From CAADGY01 sp900696665 (GTDB lineage Bacteria > Acidobacteriota > Terriglobia > Bryobacterales > Bryobacteraceae): DNA of 15,044 bases. The position numbers and the translations under genes were made by a program. The stretch is taken from positions 1 to 15,044 of the forward strand of contig JAPSFM010000120.1 of assembly GCA_035063885.1 (NCBI GenBank), given 5' to 3'. The notes under the pieces are model-generated. The model ran no database searches. It saw only the letters and a program-made list of their open reading frames with translations, and had not been told where the DNA came from. This document shows, in pieces, positions 7,537-14,876 of this stretch; the stretch's first letter is position 1; each line of letters begins with the position of its first letter.

Positions 7537-8199
7537 TTAGCGCACCGTCAGATCTCGAATCCAAATATCTTTAAAGCGGATCCGCGAGGGCTTGCCCGGA
7601 TGGATCTGTAGAGCAATAATGCCGTCCGTATTTCGCGGATCAGGAAAAGTGAAGTCAATCATTGGTACGCCGTTCAAGTAGGTACGGGTGCGTTTTCCCT
7701 CGACCATGACCAACATTTCGTTCCATTCGAACGGCCGGATCACGGTCTCGAGTTCCGGCGCCGGCCAGACGATCCAGCCCCGTCCCTTGGTTTCGGGAGT
7801 ATGATCGCCATGGAGGCCACCAGTATGGCCGCCGATGATGCTTGATATTTCCACCTGGATAAATCGAATTTTGCTGATGTCTTCTTCAATGCCAGAGTGA
7901 TAGAAGAAGCCGCTATTATTCGGCGTCTCACACTTGAATCGAAGATAGGCGTGAAAATCCTTATAGGCTTTTTCAGTCTTTAGAAATCCATCTTTGCCAT
8001 GGATGCCTTCGCCGAGAATTGTGCCGTCCTCGACGACCCAGCGTTCAGGCCCCACCACCTTCCAACCGGTCAGATCCTTCCCATTGAACAGTGGCGTCCA
8101 TCCGGGCCCCAGGCCATGCTCGGCCGGCCGTTGGGCCCGGGCTGGAATGAGCACACAAGCGGGCACGAAGATCGCGAGTGCAATAACCAGGGTCTTCAT
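7537..8199 (-). CDS. DUF1080 / 3-keto-disaccharide hydrolase family protein, exported (copy 1)
   Basis: The protein has 220 residues from the ATG at 8199, with GGGAG 6 bases upstream. The longer open frame to 8295 overlaps the oxidoreductase gene and would hide the signal peptide. MKTLVIALAIFVPACVLIPARAQ is a Sec signal with likely cleavage after ARA. The VPAC sequence is a weak lipobox alternative. The mature part starts with the family hallmark GWTPLFNGKDLTGWKVV, then WVVEDGTILGEG, NNSGFFYHSG, IEVQ-like FIQVEISS and a C-terminal IRFKDIWIRDL. The fold is a concanavalin-like beta-sandwich. Characterised relatives hydrolyse glycosidic bonds of 3-keto sugars by an elimination/hydration route. 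It is the last gene of a three-gene unit, 37 bases after the Gfo/Idh/MocA gene, and converges on the kelch gene with a 19-base gap and no visible terminator. Exact substrate unknown. Confidence 0.85.
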   Translation of the reverse strand: MKTLVIALAIFVPACVLIPARAQRPAEHGLGPGWTPLFNGKDLTGWKVVGPERWVVEDGTILGEGIHGKDGFLKTEKAYKDFHAYLRFKCETPNNSGFFYHSGIEEDISKIRFIQVEISSIIGGHTGGLHGDHTPETKGRGWIVWPAPELETVIRPFEWNEMLVMVEGKRTRTYLNGVPMIDFTFPDPRNTDGIIALQIHPGKPSRIRFKDIWIRDLTVR

Positions 8200-8236
8200 T
8201 GTTTGCTCCCAACCGGACACCGGCGTGAGAACCTGT

Positions 8237-9388
8237 CTACACTTCGACGCCCAGTTCCTTCCACGAAACGCTACGGCCTTTGTAGATGGCTTCACGTCCC
8301 ATGATGGCGGTCAGCGCCGCCACCGCCCCCACTCGAACATCGGCAAACGGTTGGCGCTTCTCCCGAATGCAAGCGAAGAAATCGGCGGTTGCCGTGTCGC
8401 GTTCGCTGGCGTTCTCAGGTAGAAGGTTGCGGGGTTCGCTCTCGGCGAATAGGTCGTAAAAAGTTGCCGAAGAGTGTGTCAGGTACACGCTGCCCTTTTC
8501 TCCGAACACGGTGTACCACATTCCGCTTGGAAGTGTCTTCAGATGACGGGGATGAAAGCTGATCTGGCTGTAGTCGCAGTGCATGTCGTTCTCATAGATG
8601 TATTCCACACTGAAACCATCCATCATCACCTTGCCCGGCGGAACCGGCTGAGGAAAGTATTTCTTGCCGTGCCCGTACGCACTAACGGGCCGGCTGTTTG
8701 CGATCCAATTGCATGCGTCGATGTTGTGGACCGCATTCTCGACGATCAAGTCACCAGAGCGCTTTACGTCGGCGTACCAGGCAGTGCGAACCGCCTGCCG
8801 CGCTGCCGGCGCGTCGCTGCCACGCGGCCGGCTGCGTCCCCCGTGGCGGTGCGCCTTGATGATATAAGTCTTGCCGGCGATGCCCTCGTGGATCTGGCGA
8901 ATCGCTTCCCGCATCGATGGAAAATAACGCAATTGCTGGCCGATCTGGAGAAAAGCCCTGGATCGCCGTGCCGCCTGTAGCACCCGGCCGACTCCCTCAG
9001 CGGTAATCGCAAGCGGCTTCTCACAATACACGTACTTGCCAGCTTCGAGGCACGCGGCCGCCATCTCGGCATGCAAATCGCACGGCGTGCCGATGAAAAC
9101 GGCATCCACGTCTTTCAGGTCCAGCACCGCGCGCCATTCGGTGAATGACTTCGGGTTATCGCGGACACATAAACTCAGCGCCTCATCGCGAGCTTGCCCG
9201 TTGATATCACAGATTGCGGAGATTCTGACGGCTTGCTGTCCGATAGCTTGTTTCAGCAGACTTCCGCCGCGAACGCCAACGCCGATAAATGCCGTGCGGA
9301 TCTCCTGATCTTGAGCAGTCATAGAAGGCGAAGCCGCCACCGCCGCTCCGCTCAGTATTAGCCTGCGCCTGTCGAGATAATTTCCCAT
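8237..9388 (-). CDS. Exported Gfo/Idh/MocA-family oxidoreductase with Tat-type signal
   Basis: The protein has 383 residues from the ATG at 9388, preceded by GGGAGAGG 5 bases away. The open frame runs to 9463, but that extension overlaps the upstream gene and lacks a ribosome site. The N-terminus LDRRRLILSGAAVAAS is a twin-arginine signal, implying export folded with its nucleotide cofactor. The Rossmann motif is GVGVRG (36-41). The YCEKPL motif (Glu123-Lys124-Pro125) is the family signature, its Lys contacting cofactor and substrate. VHNID (His221, Asp224) corresponds to the usual catalytic region. The family oxidises or isomerises sugars and related polyols with tightly bound NAD(P). Lying between two DUF1080 genes (26 and 37 bases away), it probably makes or consumes a 3-keto-glycoside. 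Substrate and direction cannot be read from the sequence. Confidence 0.88.
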   Translation of the reverse strand: MGNYLDRRRLILSGAAVAASPSMTAQDQEIRTAFIGVGVRGGSLLKQAIGQQAVRISAICDINGQARDEALSLCVRDNPKSFTEWRAVLDLKDVDAVFIGTPCDLHAEMAAACLEAGKYVYCEKPLAITAEGVGRVLQAARRSRAFLQIGQQLRYFPSMREAIRQIHEGIAGKTYIIKAHRHGGRSRPRGSDAPAARQAVRTAWYADVKRSGDLIVENAVHNIDACNWIANSRPVSAYGHGKKYFPQPVPPGKVMMDGFSVEYIYENDMHCDYSQISFHPRHLKTLPSGMWYTVFGEKGSVYLTHSSATFYDLFAESEPRNLLPENASERDTATADFFACIREKRQPFADVRVGAVAALTAIMGREAIYKGRSVSWKELGVEV

Positions 9389-9414
9389 GTGTGCCTCTCC
9401 CTGCCGGCCGCATC

Positions 9415-10044
9415 TCAGTCGGGCAGAATCTTGATCTCGATATTCCGGTAGAACACCGGCCAACCTTCCGATTGAAGACAGATGTAGCCTTCGGCAGGGT
9501 TCGCCCCCCAGCCTTCGTTTACCAGGACGCCATTGAGTACAACTCTTACAGTGCCGTCATGGGATGTTATCTCGTACCGGTCCCACGCGCCGAACGGAAC
9601 GCGGTCCTTCACAATCGGTCCGCGCTTCGCCCCCTTGATTCCGCCCGAAAAAAGGCTTCCCGCCTCACCATAGTGGCCTTGCACTTCTACAAACGACTTC
9701 GGCCACACTTTCCCGGGTTCCTCACTCGCATGGATGAGAAAACCCGCGTTGGGCCAGCGCGACGGAGCAAAGGACCAACCTTCCGTCTTGAATCGCCATT
9801 CCGCGCGCAGGATGTAGTTCTTGTACTTTTGCTTGCTTCGCAAATAGCCTGATGGCTTACCGGTGCAGGCGATCACACCGTCCTGGACAGACCAGACTTC
9901 ACTGGGAGTGCCGGCGATCACGCAGTATTCGGTCACTTCCTTCCGTGGAGTCAGCGATTCGAATCCCACCGATTGTGCACTGGCGGCATGAAACTGCAGA
10001 AGAGCCCCTAACAAGAACATCCATGAGACGCGTTCGCGACCCAT
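9415..10044 (-). CDS. DUF1080 / 3-keto-disaccharide hydrolase family protein, exported (copy 2)
   Basis: The protein has 209 residues from the ATG at 10044, with GGGAG about 7 bases upstream. The TTG at 10059 that extends the frame has no support. VSWMFLLGALLQFHAASAQS is a Sec signal, cut after ASA. The family blocks are VWSVQDGVIACTGKPSGYLR, YKNYILRAEWRF, NAGFLIHASEEP, FVEVQGHYGEAG, WDRYEITSHDGTVRVVLNG and the C-terminal FYRNIEIKIL. It is clearly diverged from copy 1: it has the ACTGKPSGYL segment and lacks the LFNGKDLTGW opening. The two are therefore different subfamilies, not a recent duplication. It is the first gene of the unit and is followed 26 bases later by the oxidoreductase. Division of labour, such as one cleaving and one acting on a different linkage or intermediate, is inference. 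Confidence 0.83.
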   Translation of the reverse strand: MGRERVSWMFLLGALLQFHAASAQSVGFESLTPRKEVTEYCVIAGTPSEVWSVQDGVIACTGKPSGYLRSKQKYKNYILRAEWRFKTEGWSFAPSRWPNAGFLIHASEEPGKVWPKSFVEVQGHYGEAGSLFSGGIKGAKRGPIVKDRVPFGAWDRYEITSHDGTVRVVLNGVLVNEGWGANPAEGYICLQSEGWPVFYRNIEIKILPD

Positions 10045-10103
10045 AGTCTTCTCCCTCAACCAGTTAGCCCAGCCTGGTAGTTTCTTGGTCCTTGCTCCTC
10101 GAA

Positions 10104-10112
10104 AGTATCACA
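10104..10112 (-). promoter_or_regulatory. Possible extended -10 promoter of the DUF1080-oxidoreductase unit
   Basis: On the minus strand TGTGATACT is an extended -10 (TGn plus GATACT) about 60 bases upstream of the ATG at 10044. No good -35 box lies 17-18 bases upstream, so the call is weak. It is the best candidate in the 98 bases between the EF-G gene and this unit. Confidence 0.3.
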
Positions 10113-10142
10113 TGCCCGGAACGTATGCCAGACCCTAGAGGT

Positions 10143-12242
10143 TTACTCTTCTTCTTCTTCAACCCCTGCCTGGGCAGCCCGTGCCTGGGCCACAATCTTT
10201 TCGGCCTGCATGCTGGGGACGAAGTCGTAATGGTCGAATTCCATCGTGAACGACGCACGGCCCTGCGTCATGGAAATCAAATCGTTCTGGTAGTTGAGCA
10301 TCTCAGCCATCGGCACCTGCGCCCGAATGATCTGCGTATTGCCCTTGGTTTCCATACCGGAAATGCGGCCACGCCGCCCATTCATGTCGCCCATCAGATC
10401 ACCGGCGAATTCCACGGGAGCGGAAACCTCCACGTTCATGATCGGTTCGAGTAAGGCTGGTTTAGCCTGCTCCATCGCCGCCTTGAAGGCTTTGCGGCCC
10501 GCCAGTTTGAAAGCCATCTCCGAGGAATCGACATCGTGGTAGGAGCCGTCGTACAGGCTCACTTTGAAATCCACCACTGGATAACCGGCCAGGTATCCAC
10601 GTTCGGCGGCCTCCAATATGCCTTTTTCCACCGCCGGGATGTACTGCTTGGGAATGGCCCCACCAAAAATGTCATTCACGAACTCGAATTTCTCGCCGCG
10701 CGGCAGCGGCTCCATCCGGATCTTGCAGTCGCCGAATTGCCCATGGCCTCCTGTCTGTTTCTTGTGACGTCCCTGCACATCCGCCGTGCCCCGTATCGTT
10801 TCGCGGTAGGGAATCTTCGGAGCTTTCAGGGCGACGTCCACGTTGTAGCGCCTTTTCATCCGGCTGACGACGACTTCCAGGTGCTGCTGCCCGCTGCCGG
10901 CCAGCAGGAACTCCTTTGTCTGAGAGTCCCGGTAGAACCGCAGGGAAGCATCCTCTTCCAGAATTCGTTGCAGGGCGTTGCCCATCCGGTCCTCATCCTG
11001 GCGCGACTTGGCTTCAATGGCGTAGGCGATAGAAGGCTCGGGGAGTTCCACTTTGGGGTAAGACACCGGCGCACCTTTTTCCGTGAGAGTGTCGCCCGTC
11101 AATGTGTCTTTCAGCTTGGCCACTCCGCCGATGTCGCCCGCGCGCAGTTCCGTTACCGGCGTGATGTTCTTGCCCATCAGACAACCGATATGGGCAAAGC
11201 GTTCCGTGGAGCCCGTCCGGATATTCGCGAGGTTCGCATCATTCTTCAATACGCCTGAATACACTTTGAAATAGGTCACGCGTCCCGCAAACGGGTCGGC
11301 GACTGTTTTGAAAGCGAAAATGGACAATGGCTCGCTGTCCGCGATTTTCCGCGTGACCTCCTGCCCTTCTGCGTTTTGCCCTTTCACTTCGCCGCGATCC
11401 ACAGGTGCGGGAAAATTCTCAACGATGAAATCCAGCACCAGGTCCGTGCCGATGTTGTGCATCGCTGCGCCGCAAAGTACGGGGAACAACCGTTGATCGA
11501 GGATGGCCTGCCTCATTCCTTCCACAATACGGTCCACGGGAAGCGTGCCCTTGTCGAAGAACTCCTCCATCAGCGCGTCGTTGCCTTCCGCGACCATTTC
11601 CACCAGTGCCTCGTGTGCGCTTTCGGCCGCTTGGGTCAACTCGGAGGGTATGCTGGTCTCCTTCCCCTTGCCATTACCGCCCGGTTCATAGGTGAAACAC
11701 TTCATGCGAATCAGGTCCACAACGCCGCGAAAATCCTTTTCGGCCCCAACCGGCAACTGGATGGGAATGGCGGTGCGTCCGAACACTTCGTGGATGCTCT
11801 CGAGCGTACGATCGAAGCTGGCGCGTTCGCGGTCCAGTTTATTAATGAAGAGGGCGCGGGGAAGGCGGAATTCCTGGCAGAACCCCCAGACTTTTTCCGT
11901 TTGCACTTCCACACCAGCCACACCGTCCACTACAACCAGGGCTGCGTCAGCAGCCACCATGGCGGCCTTTGTGTCATTAATAAAGATATTGAATCCAGGG
12001 GAATCGAGCAGGTTGATCTTTGACTTGTTCCACTCCGCATAAGCGACGGACGTGGAGATGGTGATCCGGCGCTGTATCTCTTCATCGTCAAAGTCGGTGA
12101 TGGTGTTGCCCTCCACCGTACTGGTGAGACGATTCGTTGCGCCGGTAGCATAAAGCATACCGGCTGTCATGGATGTCTTGCCTGAATTTCCGTGACCGAT
12201 CAGCGCGACATTCCGGATATCCTTACCTTCGTATACCTTCAC
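10143..12242 (-). CDS. Elongation factor G-like GTPase (EF-G2 type)
   Basis: The protein has 699 residues, full EF-G length, from a GTG at 12242 preceded by AGGGGAA. All five EF-G domains are recognisable: G1 GHGNSGKT (16-23), G2 around RRITIS (Thr61), G3 DSPGF (80-84), G4 NKLD (134-137), and domain IV/V blocks GGHGQFGDCKI, YIPAVEKGILEA, AGYPVVDFKVSLYDGSYHDVD and SMTQGRASFTMEFDHYDFVP. Canonical EF-G has AHIDAGKT and DTPGH. Here G1 differs and the catalytic His is Phe84, as in EF-G2-like paralogues, where this position is often not His. The C-terminus adds an acidic EEEEE tail. There is no rpsL, rpsG or tuf nearby, so it is outside a str operon. It probably acts on the ribosome in the cytoplasm, as an accessory or condition-specific factor rather than the main translocase. 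Confidence 0.88.
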   Translation of the reverse strand: MKVYEGKDIRNVALIGHGNSGKTSMTAGMLYATGATNRLTSTVEGNTITDFDDEEIQRRITISTSVAYAEWNKSKINLLDSPGFNIFINDTKAAMVAADAALVVVDGVAGVEVQTEKVWGFCQEFRLPRALFINKLDRERASFDRTLESIHEVFGRTAIPIQLPVGAEKDFRGVVDLIRMKCFTYEPGGNGKGKETSIPSELTQAAESAHEALVEMVAEGNDALMEEFFDKGTLPVDRIVEGMRQAILDQRLFPVLCGAAMHNIGTDLVLDFIVENFPAPVDRGEVKGQNAEGQEVTRKIADSEPLSIFAFKTVADPFAGRVTYFKVYSGVLKNDANLANIRTGSTERFAHIGCLMGKNITPVTELRAGDIGGVAKLKDTLTGDTLTEKGAPVSYPKVELPEPSIAYAIEAKSRQDEDRMGNALQRILEEDASLRFYRDSQTKEFLLAGSGQQHLEVVVSRMKRRYNVDVALKAPKIPYRETIRGTADVQGRHKKQTGGHGQFGDCKIRMEPLPRGEKFEFVNDIFGGAIPKQYIPAVEKGILEAAERGYLAGYPVVDFKVSLYDGSYHDVDSSEMAFKLAGRKAFKAAMEQAKPALLEPIMNVEVSAPVEFAGDLMGDMNGRRGRISGMETKGNTQIIRAQVPMAEMLNYQNDLISMTQGRASFTMEFDHYDFVPSMQAEKIVAQARAAQAGVEEEEE

Positions 12243-12362
12243 GCGATGCTTTCCCCTTCCCTGTTTTCGATGTCAGGCGCGCAAGGGTCTAGCGGCAGTT
12301 AATATCCGTACTGTTCTGGAGGTCCTTCAGCGCGTCTGCAATGAAGAGTTCTTAAAACGAGG

Positions 12363-12371
12363 ATGTTAGCA
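12363..12371 (-). promoter_or_regulatory. Possible extended -10 promoter of the EF-G-like gene
   Basis: The minus strand reads TGCTAACAT, an extended -10, about 120 bases upstream of the GTG at 12242 in the 185-base gap after the zinc-ribbon gene. The -35 region is poor. The gap size itself suggests the EF-G-like gene has its own promoter. I see no clear terminator in it. Confidence 0.3.
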
Positions 12372-12427
12372 CAGAAATCACTGCTTGCGGCAGCCATAAT
12401 CCGGGACGAAGAGCGTCGCGCGCCGTT

Positions 12428-13189
12428 TCAGACGGAAGCAGCAGGACCCGGGCGAGGTCCCATATCTTCATCGACGGCCACGGGTGGGTTGTAGTAGAGA
12501 ATCCGCCCACAACTCTCACACATGACTACATCGTCCCGGGTCCGTAACTCTTGATAAAGTTGCGGCCGCAGGACAATCTGACAGGCGCCGCACCGGCCTT
12601 CGGTCGCATCGGCAACCGCAGTGCTGCCACGCCATTTCCGGCGAATGCGCTCGTAATCCGCGTATAAGGTCTTCGCCATGCTGGACGTTATCTGCCCGCG
12701 TTCACTTTGCAGCCGTTCTACGGTGCCCCTGTGAGCTGCGGTACGTTCTTCAGCCGCTTTCTTCTCGGCCGCGACGTGTGCTCTCTCTCTATTGAGGGCG
12801 GCCTCGGCGGCTTTCACATTCCGTTCGAGAGGTTCGGATTCCGACATCAGGTCGAGAATCCGGTCTTCCGCCGCACGGATCTCTTTCTGGCAGTACTCGA
12901 TCTCGCTCTGGAAAGCCTTGTATTGCTCGTTTGTCTTTGCGCCGAGCATCTGGTCGCGAAGCTTCGAGACTTTCTGCTCCTGCAGTTGGATGTCGCCTTC
13001 CATCTTTCTGCGGTCGTTTTGGTTTGCAGCGAGCGCGGCCCGGTCAGCTTCCAACCGGCGCGTGTGCTGGTCCAATGCCGTTTCGATGTGGACAATGTGT
13101 TTGGGAAGGGCCGAAATCTCCTTCTGAAGATCTGCGATTCGCTGGTCCAGATCCTGCAGGCGGATGGCCAGGATAAGATCGGGGGACAT
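12428..13189 (-). CDS. Coiled-coil protein with C-terminal C4 zinc ribbon (PF02591 type)
   Basis: The protein has 253 residues from the ATG at 13189. Residues 5-170 form a long charged coiled-coil hairpin (LQDLDQRIADLQKEI through LQSERGQI). A zinc ribbon follows, with Cys200-x2-Cys203 (CGAC) and Cys224-x2-Cys227 (CESC) separated by 20 residues, then GRILYYNP. The conserved block KTNEQYKAFQSEIEYCQKEI is the family hallmark. These proteins occur in many bacteria. Their role is poorly defined, and a nucleic-acid-binding or chaperone-like function has been proposed. The start lies 3 bases after the murJ stop and has no Shine-Dalgarno sequence of its own, so translation is probably coupled to murJ. 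The C-terminal tail after Tyr233 is Pro/Gly-rich and variable. Cytoplasmic: no signal or membrane segment. Confidence 0.87.
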   Translation of the reverse strand: MSPDLILAIRLQDLDQRIADLQKEISALPKHIVHIETALDQHTRRLEADRAALAANQNDRRKMEGDIQLQEQKVSKLRDQMLGAKTNEQYKAFQSEIEYCQKEIRAAEDRILDLMSESEPLERNVKAAEAALNRERAHVAAEKKAAEERTAAHRGTVERLQSERGQITSSMAKTLYADYERIRRKWRGSTAVADATEGRCGACQIVLRPQLYQELRTRDDVVMCESCGRILYYNPPVAVDEDMGPRPGPAASV

Positions 13190-13192
13190 CAG

Positions 13193-14845
13193 TTATTCGA
13201 TTGTAGCACGTTGCACTGGGGGCAGTTTCCCGAACAAGCCGTACACGCCCCGGAGGGCGAGTGTAAGCTCCGGAACTCGCATAAGTCTGGCTGCAAGATA
13301 GAAAACGATTAGCCCGACAGGCACCGTGATGACCACATCCAACAACCGGCCCAGTTTGGAGATCCCCAGGAATGACACCAGCCCCGCGTGTATCCCGGCT
13401 GCCGCCACCCCCATCATCGTGGCCGCCACCAGGGTACGTGAGAAGCCGCCGAGCAGATGCCAACCGTGTATACCCCCGATACGCCGGTGGAGAATCGCAA
13501 ACAGAACGGCGAAACCGGACACCGCCACCAGCGATGTGGAAAGTGCCAGACCTGCGTGCCCCATCCCCCAAACGTAGACCAGCATTGTCGCCAGTCCCAG
13601 ATTCATGCCAATGGAAAGCACGCTCACCATCATGGGCGTCCGCGCGTCGCCCAGGGCATAGAAGGCGGGCGCCAGTACTTTCAAGGCGGCATATCCGCTC
13701 AGGCCGATCGCATAATACGACAGCGCAAGCGCGGTCTGGCGCGTATCGTATACTTCGAACCGGCCCGACTGATACACGGCGCCAATCATCGTCTCGCCCA
13801 GCACCATCAGGCCCACCGACGAGGGAATGGTCAGCAGAAAAACCATGCCTAGTGAGCGGGCGAGCGTTGTCCGGTACTCCTCCATGTCACCTGATGCGAT
13901 GCTCCGCGAAATCGACGGCAGGGTCGCCGCCGCAATCGACACTCCAAACAACCCAAGCGGCAGTTGCATGAAGCGAAACGCGTAATTCAGCCAACTGGTG
14001 GGCCCGTCCATGCCGCGCACCGGATCCACGATCTGCGAGGCGAAAATCGTGTTCACCACGATGTTCACCTGCACCGCGGCTCCGCCCAAAATGGCGGGGC
14101 CCATGAGCCGCACGATGTGGCGCAATCCCGGGTGCGACCAATCGAAGCGCAGCTTGAACGCGAAGCCGGCACGCCATAATGCCGGGAGCTGCCAAGCCAG
14201 TTGTAACGCGCCGCCGATGACGACTCCGTAGGCCATCCCTTCAAGCTGAGAGATGCCAAGCGACGGTCCCCACCAAAAACCGAGTGCCAGCCCGAATGCC
14301 ACCGAACCGAGGTTGAAAAATGTGGAGGACAGCGCCGGAACACCAAATTGGTTGCAGGAATTCAGAATTCCCATTGCCTGCGCGGCCAGAGCCACCAGCA
14401 GCAGGAAAGGAAACATGATCCTCATCAGGTGAACAGCCAGTTCGGACTTCCCCGGCACCTCCGAGAAGCCCGGCGCCATTACACTGACGATCGCCGGGCT
14501 GAGAAAGATCCCGGCCAGGCAGACCACTCCGATGACCAGAAACACGGCCGCTGTCACCTGGTTCGCGAGCTCTGCCGCTTCCCTGCGGCTCCTCGCCAGG
14601 TAGGCCGTGAAGGTCGGAACAAAAGCGGACGACAGCGCTCCCTCGGCGAAGAGGTCCCGCGCCAGATTCGGCACCCGGAAGCCCAGCAGAAAGGCATCGT
14701 ACGCCATGCCGGCCCCAAACAGGCCCGCCATCAGGACTTCGCGCACCAGTCCGCTGATCCGGCTCAAAGCCACAGCGGCCGAGACAACTCCCGCTGAACG
14801 GGCTACGCGTTCGGATGGGGATGTCTCATCGATAGTCGTGTGCAG
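13193..14845 (-). CDS. murJ: Lipid II flippase MurJ (MviN family)
   Basis: This multi-spanning inner-membrane protein moves lipid II from the cytoplasmic to the periplasmic face for peptidoglycan synthesis. It would have 550 residues from the CTG at 14843-14845. The hallmark region SRISGLVREVLMAGLFGAG and AYDAFLLGFRVPNLARDLFA holds the residues equivalent to E. coli Arg18, Arg24 and Asp39 (Arg29, Arg35 and Asp50 in this numbering). About 14 hydrophobic segments follow, with EGALSSAFVPTF and a polar last loop. The first canonical start, GTG at 14773, would drop 24 codons including VARSAGVVSAAVALSRISG, which aligns with the start of E. coli MurJ and forms the first membrane helix. The CTG lies 5 bases after GAGGGG. 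It sits 31 bases after the M20 peptidase stop and 3 bases before the zinc-ribbon gene, in one unit. Confidence 0.92.
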   Translation of the reverse strand: MHTTIDETSPSERVARSAGVVSAAVALSRISGLVREVLMAGLFGAGMAYDAFLLGFRVPNLARDLFAEGALSSAFVPTFTAYLARSRREAAELANQVTAAVFLVIGVVCLAGIFLSPAIVSVMAPGFSEVPGKSELAVHLMRIMFPFLLLVALAAQAMGILNSCNQFGVPALSSTFFNLGSVAFGLALGFWWGPSLGISQLEGMAYGVVIGGALQLAWQLPALWRAGFAFKLRFDWSHPGLRHIVRLMGPAILGGAAVQVNIVVNTIFASQIVDPVRGMDGPTSWLNYAFRFMQLPLGLFGVSIAAATLPSISRSIASGDMEEYRTTLARSLGMVFLLTIPSSVGLMVLGETMIGAVYQSGRFEVYDTRQTALALSYYAIGLSGYAALKVLAPAFYALGDARTPMMVSVLSIGMNLGLATMLVYVWGMGHAGLALSTSLVAVSGFAVLFAILHRRIGGIHGWHLLGGFSRTLVAATMMGVAAAGIHAGLVSFLGISKLGRLLDVVITVPVGLIVFYLAARLMRVPELTLALRGVYGLFGKLPPVQRATIE

Positions 14846-14850
14846 TCAAA

Positions 14851-14857
14851 CCCCTCA
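14851..14857 (-). promoter_or_regulatory. Strong Shine-Dalgarno sequence supporting a CTG start of murJ
   Basis: The minus strand reads TGAGGGG, ending 5 bases before the CTG at 14845. No ATG, GTG or TTG in the murJ frame lies within reach. The nearest ATG (14829) is out of frame and stops after eight codons. Confidence 0.55.
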
Positions 14858-14876
14858 GACAAAATACAGGCAGCGA

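Noticed and set aside
8200..8295. Longer N-terminus of DUF1080 copy 1
   Set aside because: It overlaps the end of the oxidoreductase gene and places 32 charged residues before a clear signal peptide. The ATG at 8199 has a good ribosome site.
10536..11258. Long plus-strand open frame opposite the EF-G-like gene
   Set aside because: It is the antisense shadow of a clearly conserved EF-G reading frame and shows no protein motif. The same applies to 11376-12023.
10143..12242. Canonical fusA or tetracycline-resistance (TetM-like) protein
   Set aside because: G1 and G3 motifs differ from canonical EF-G, there is no str-operon context, and conserved EF-G domain IV/V blocks fit an EF-G2-like paralogue better than a Tet protein.
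12707..13312. Plus-strand open frame opposite the zinc-ribbon gene
   Set aside because: Antisense to a conserved coiled-coil and spanning two real genes, with composition set by the complementary strand.
14827..14829. ATG as an alternative murJ start with a frameshift
   Set aside because: It is out of frame with murJ and meets TAG after eight codons, so a simple shift would not rescue it.
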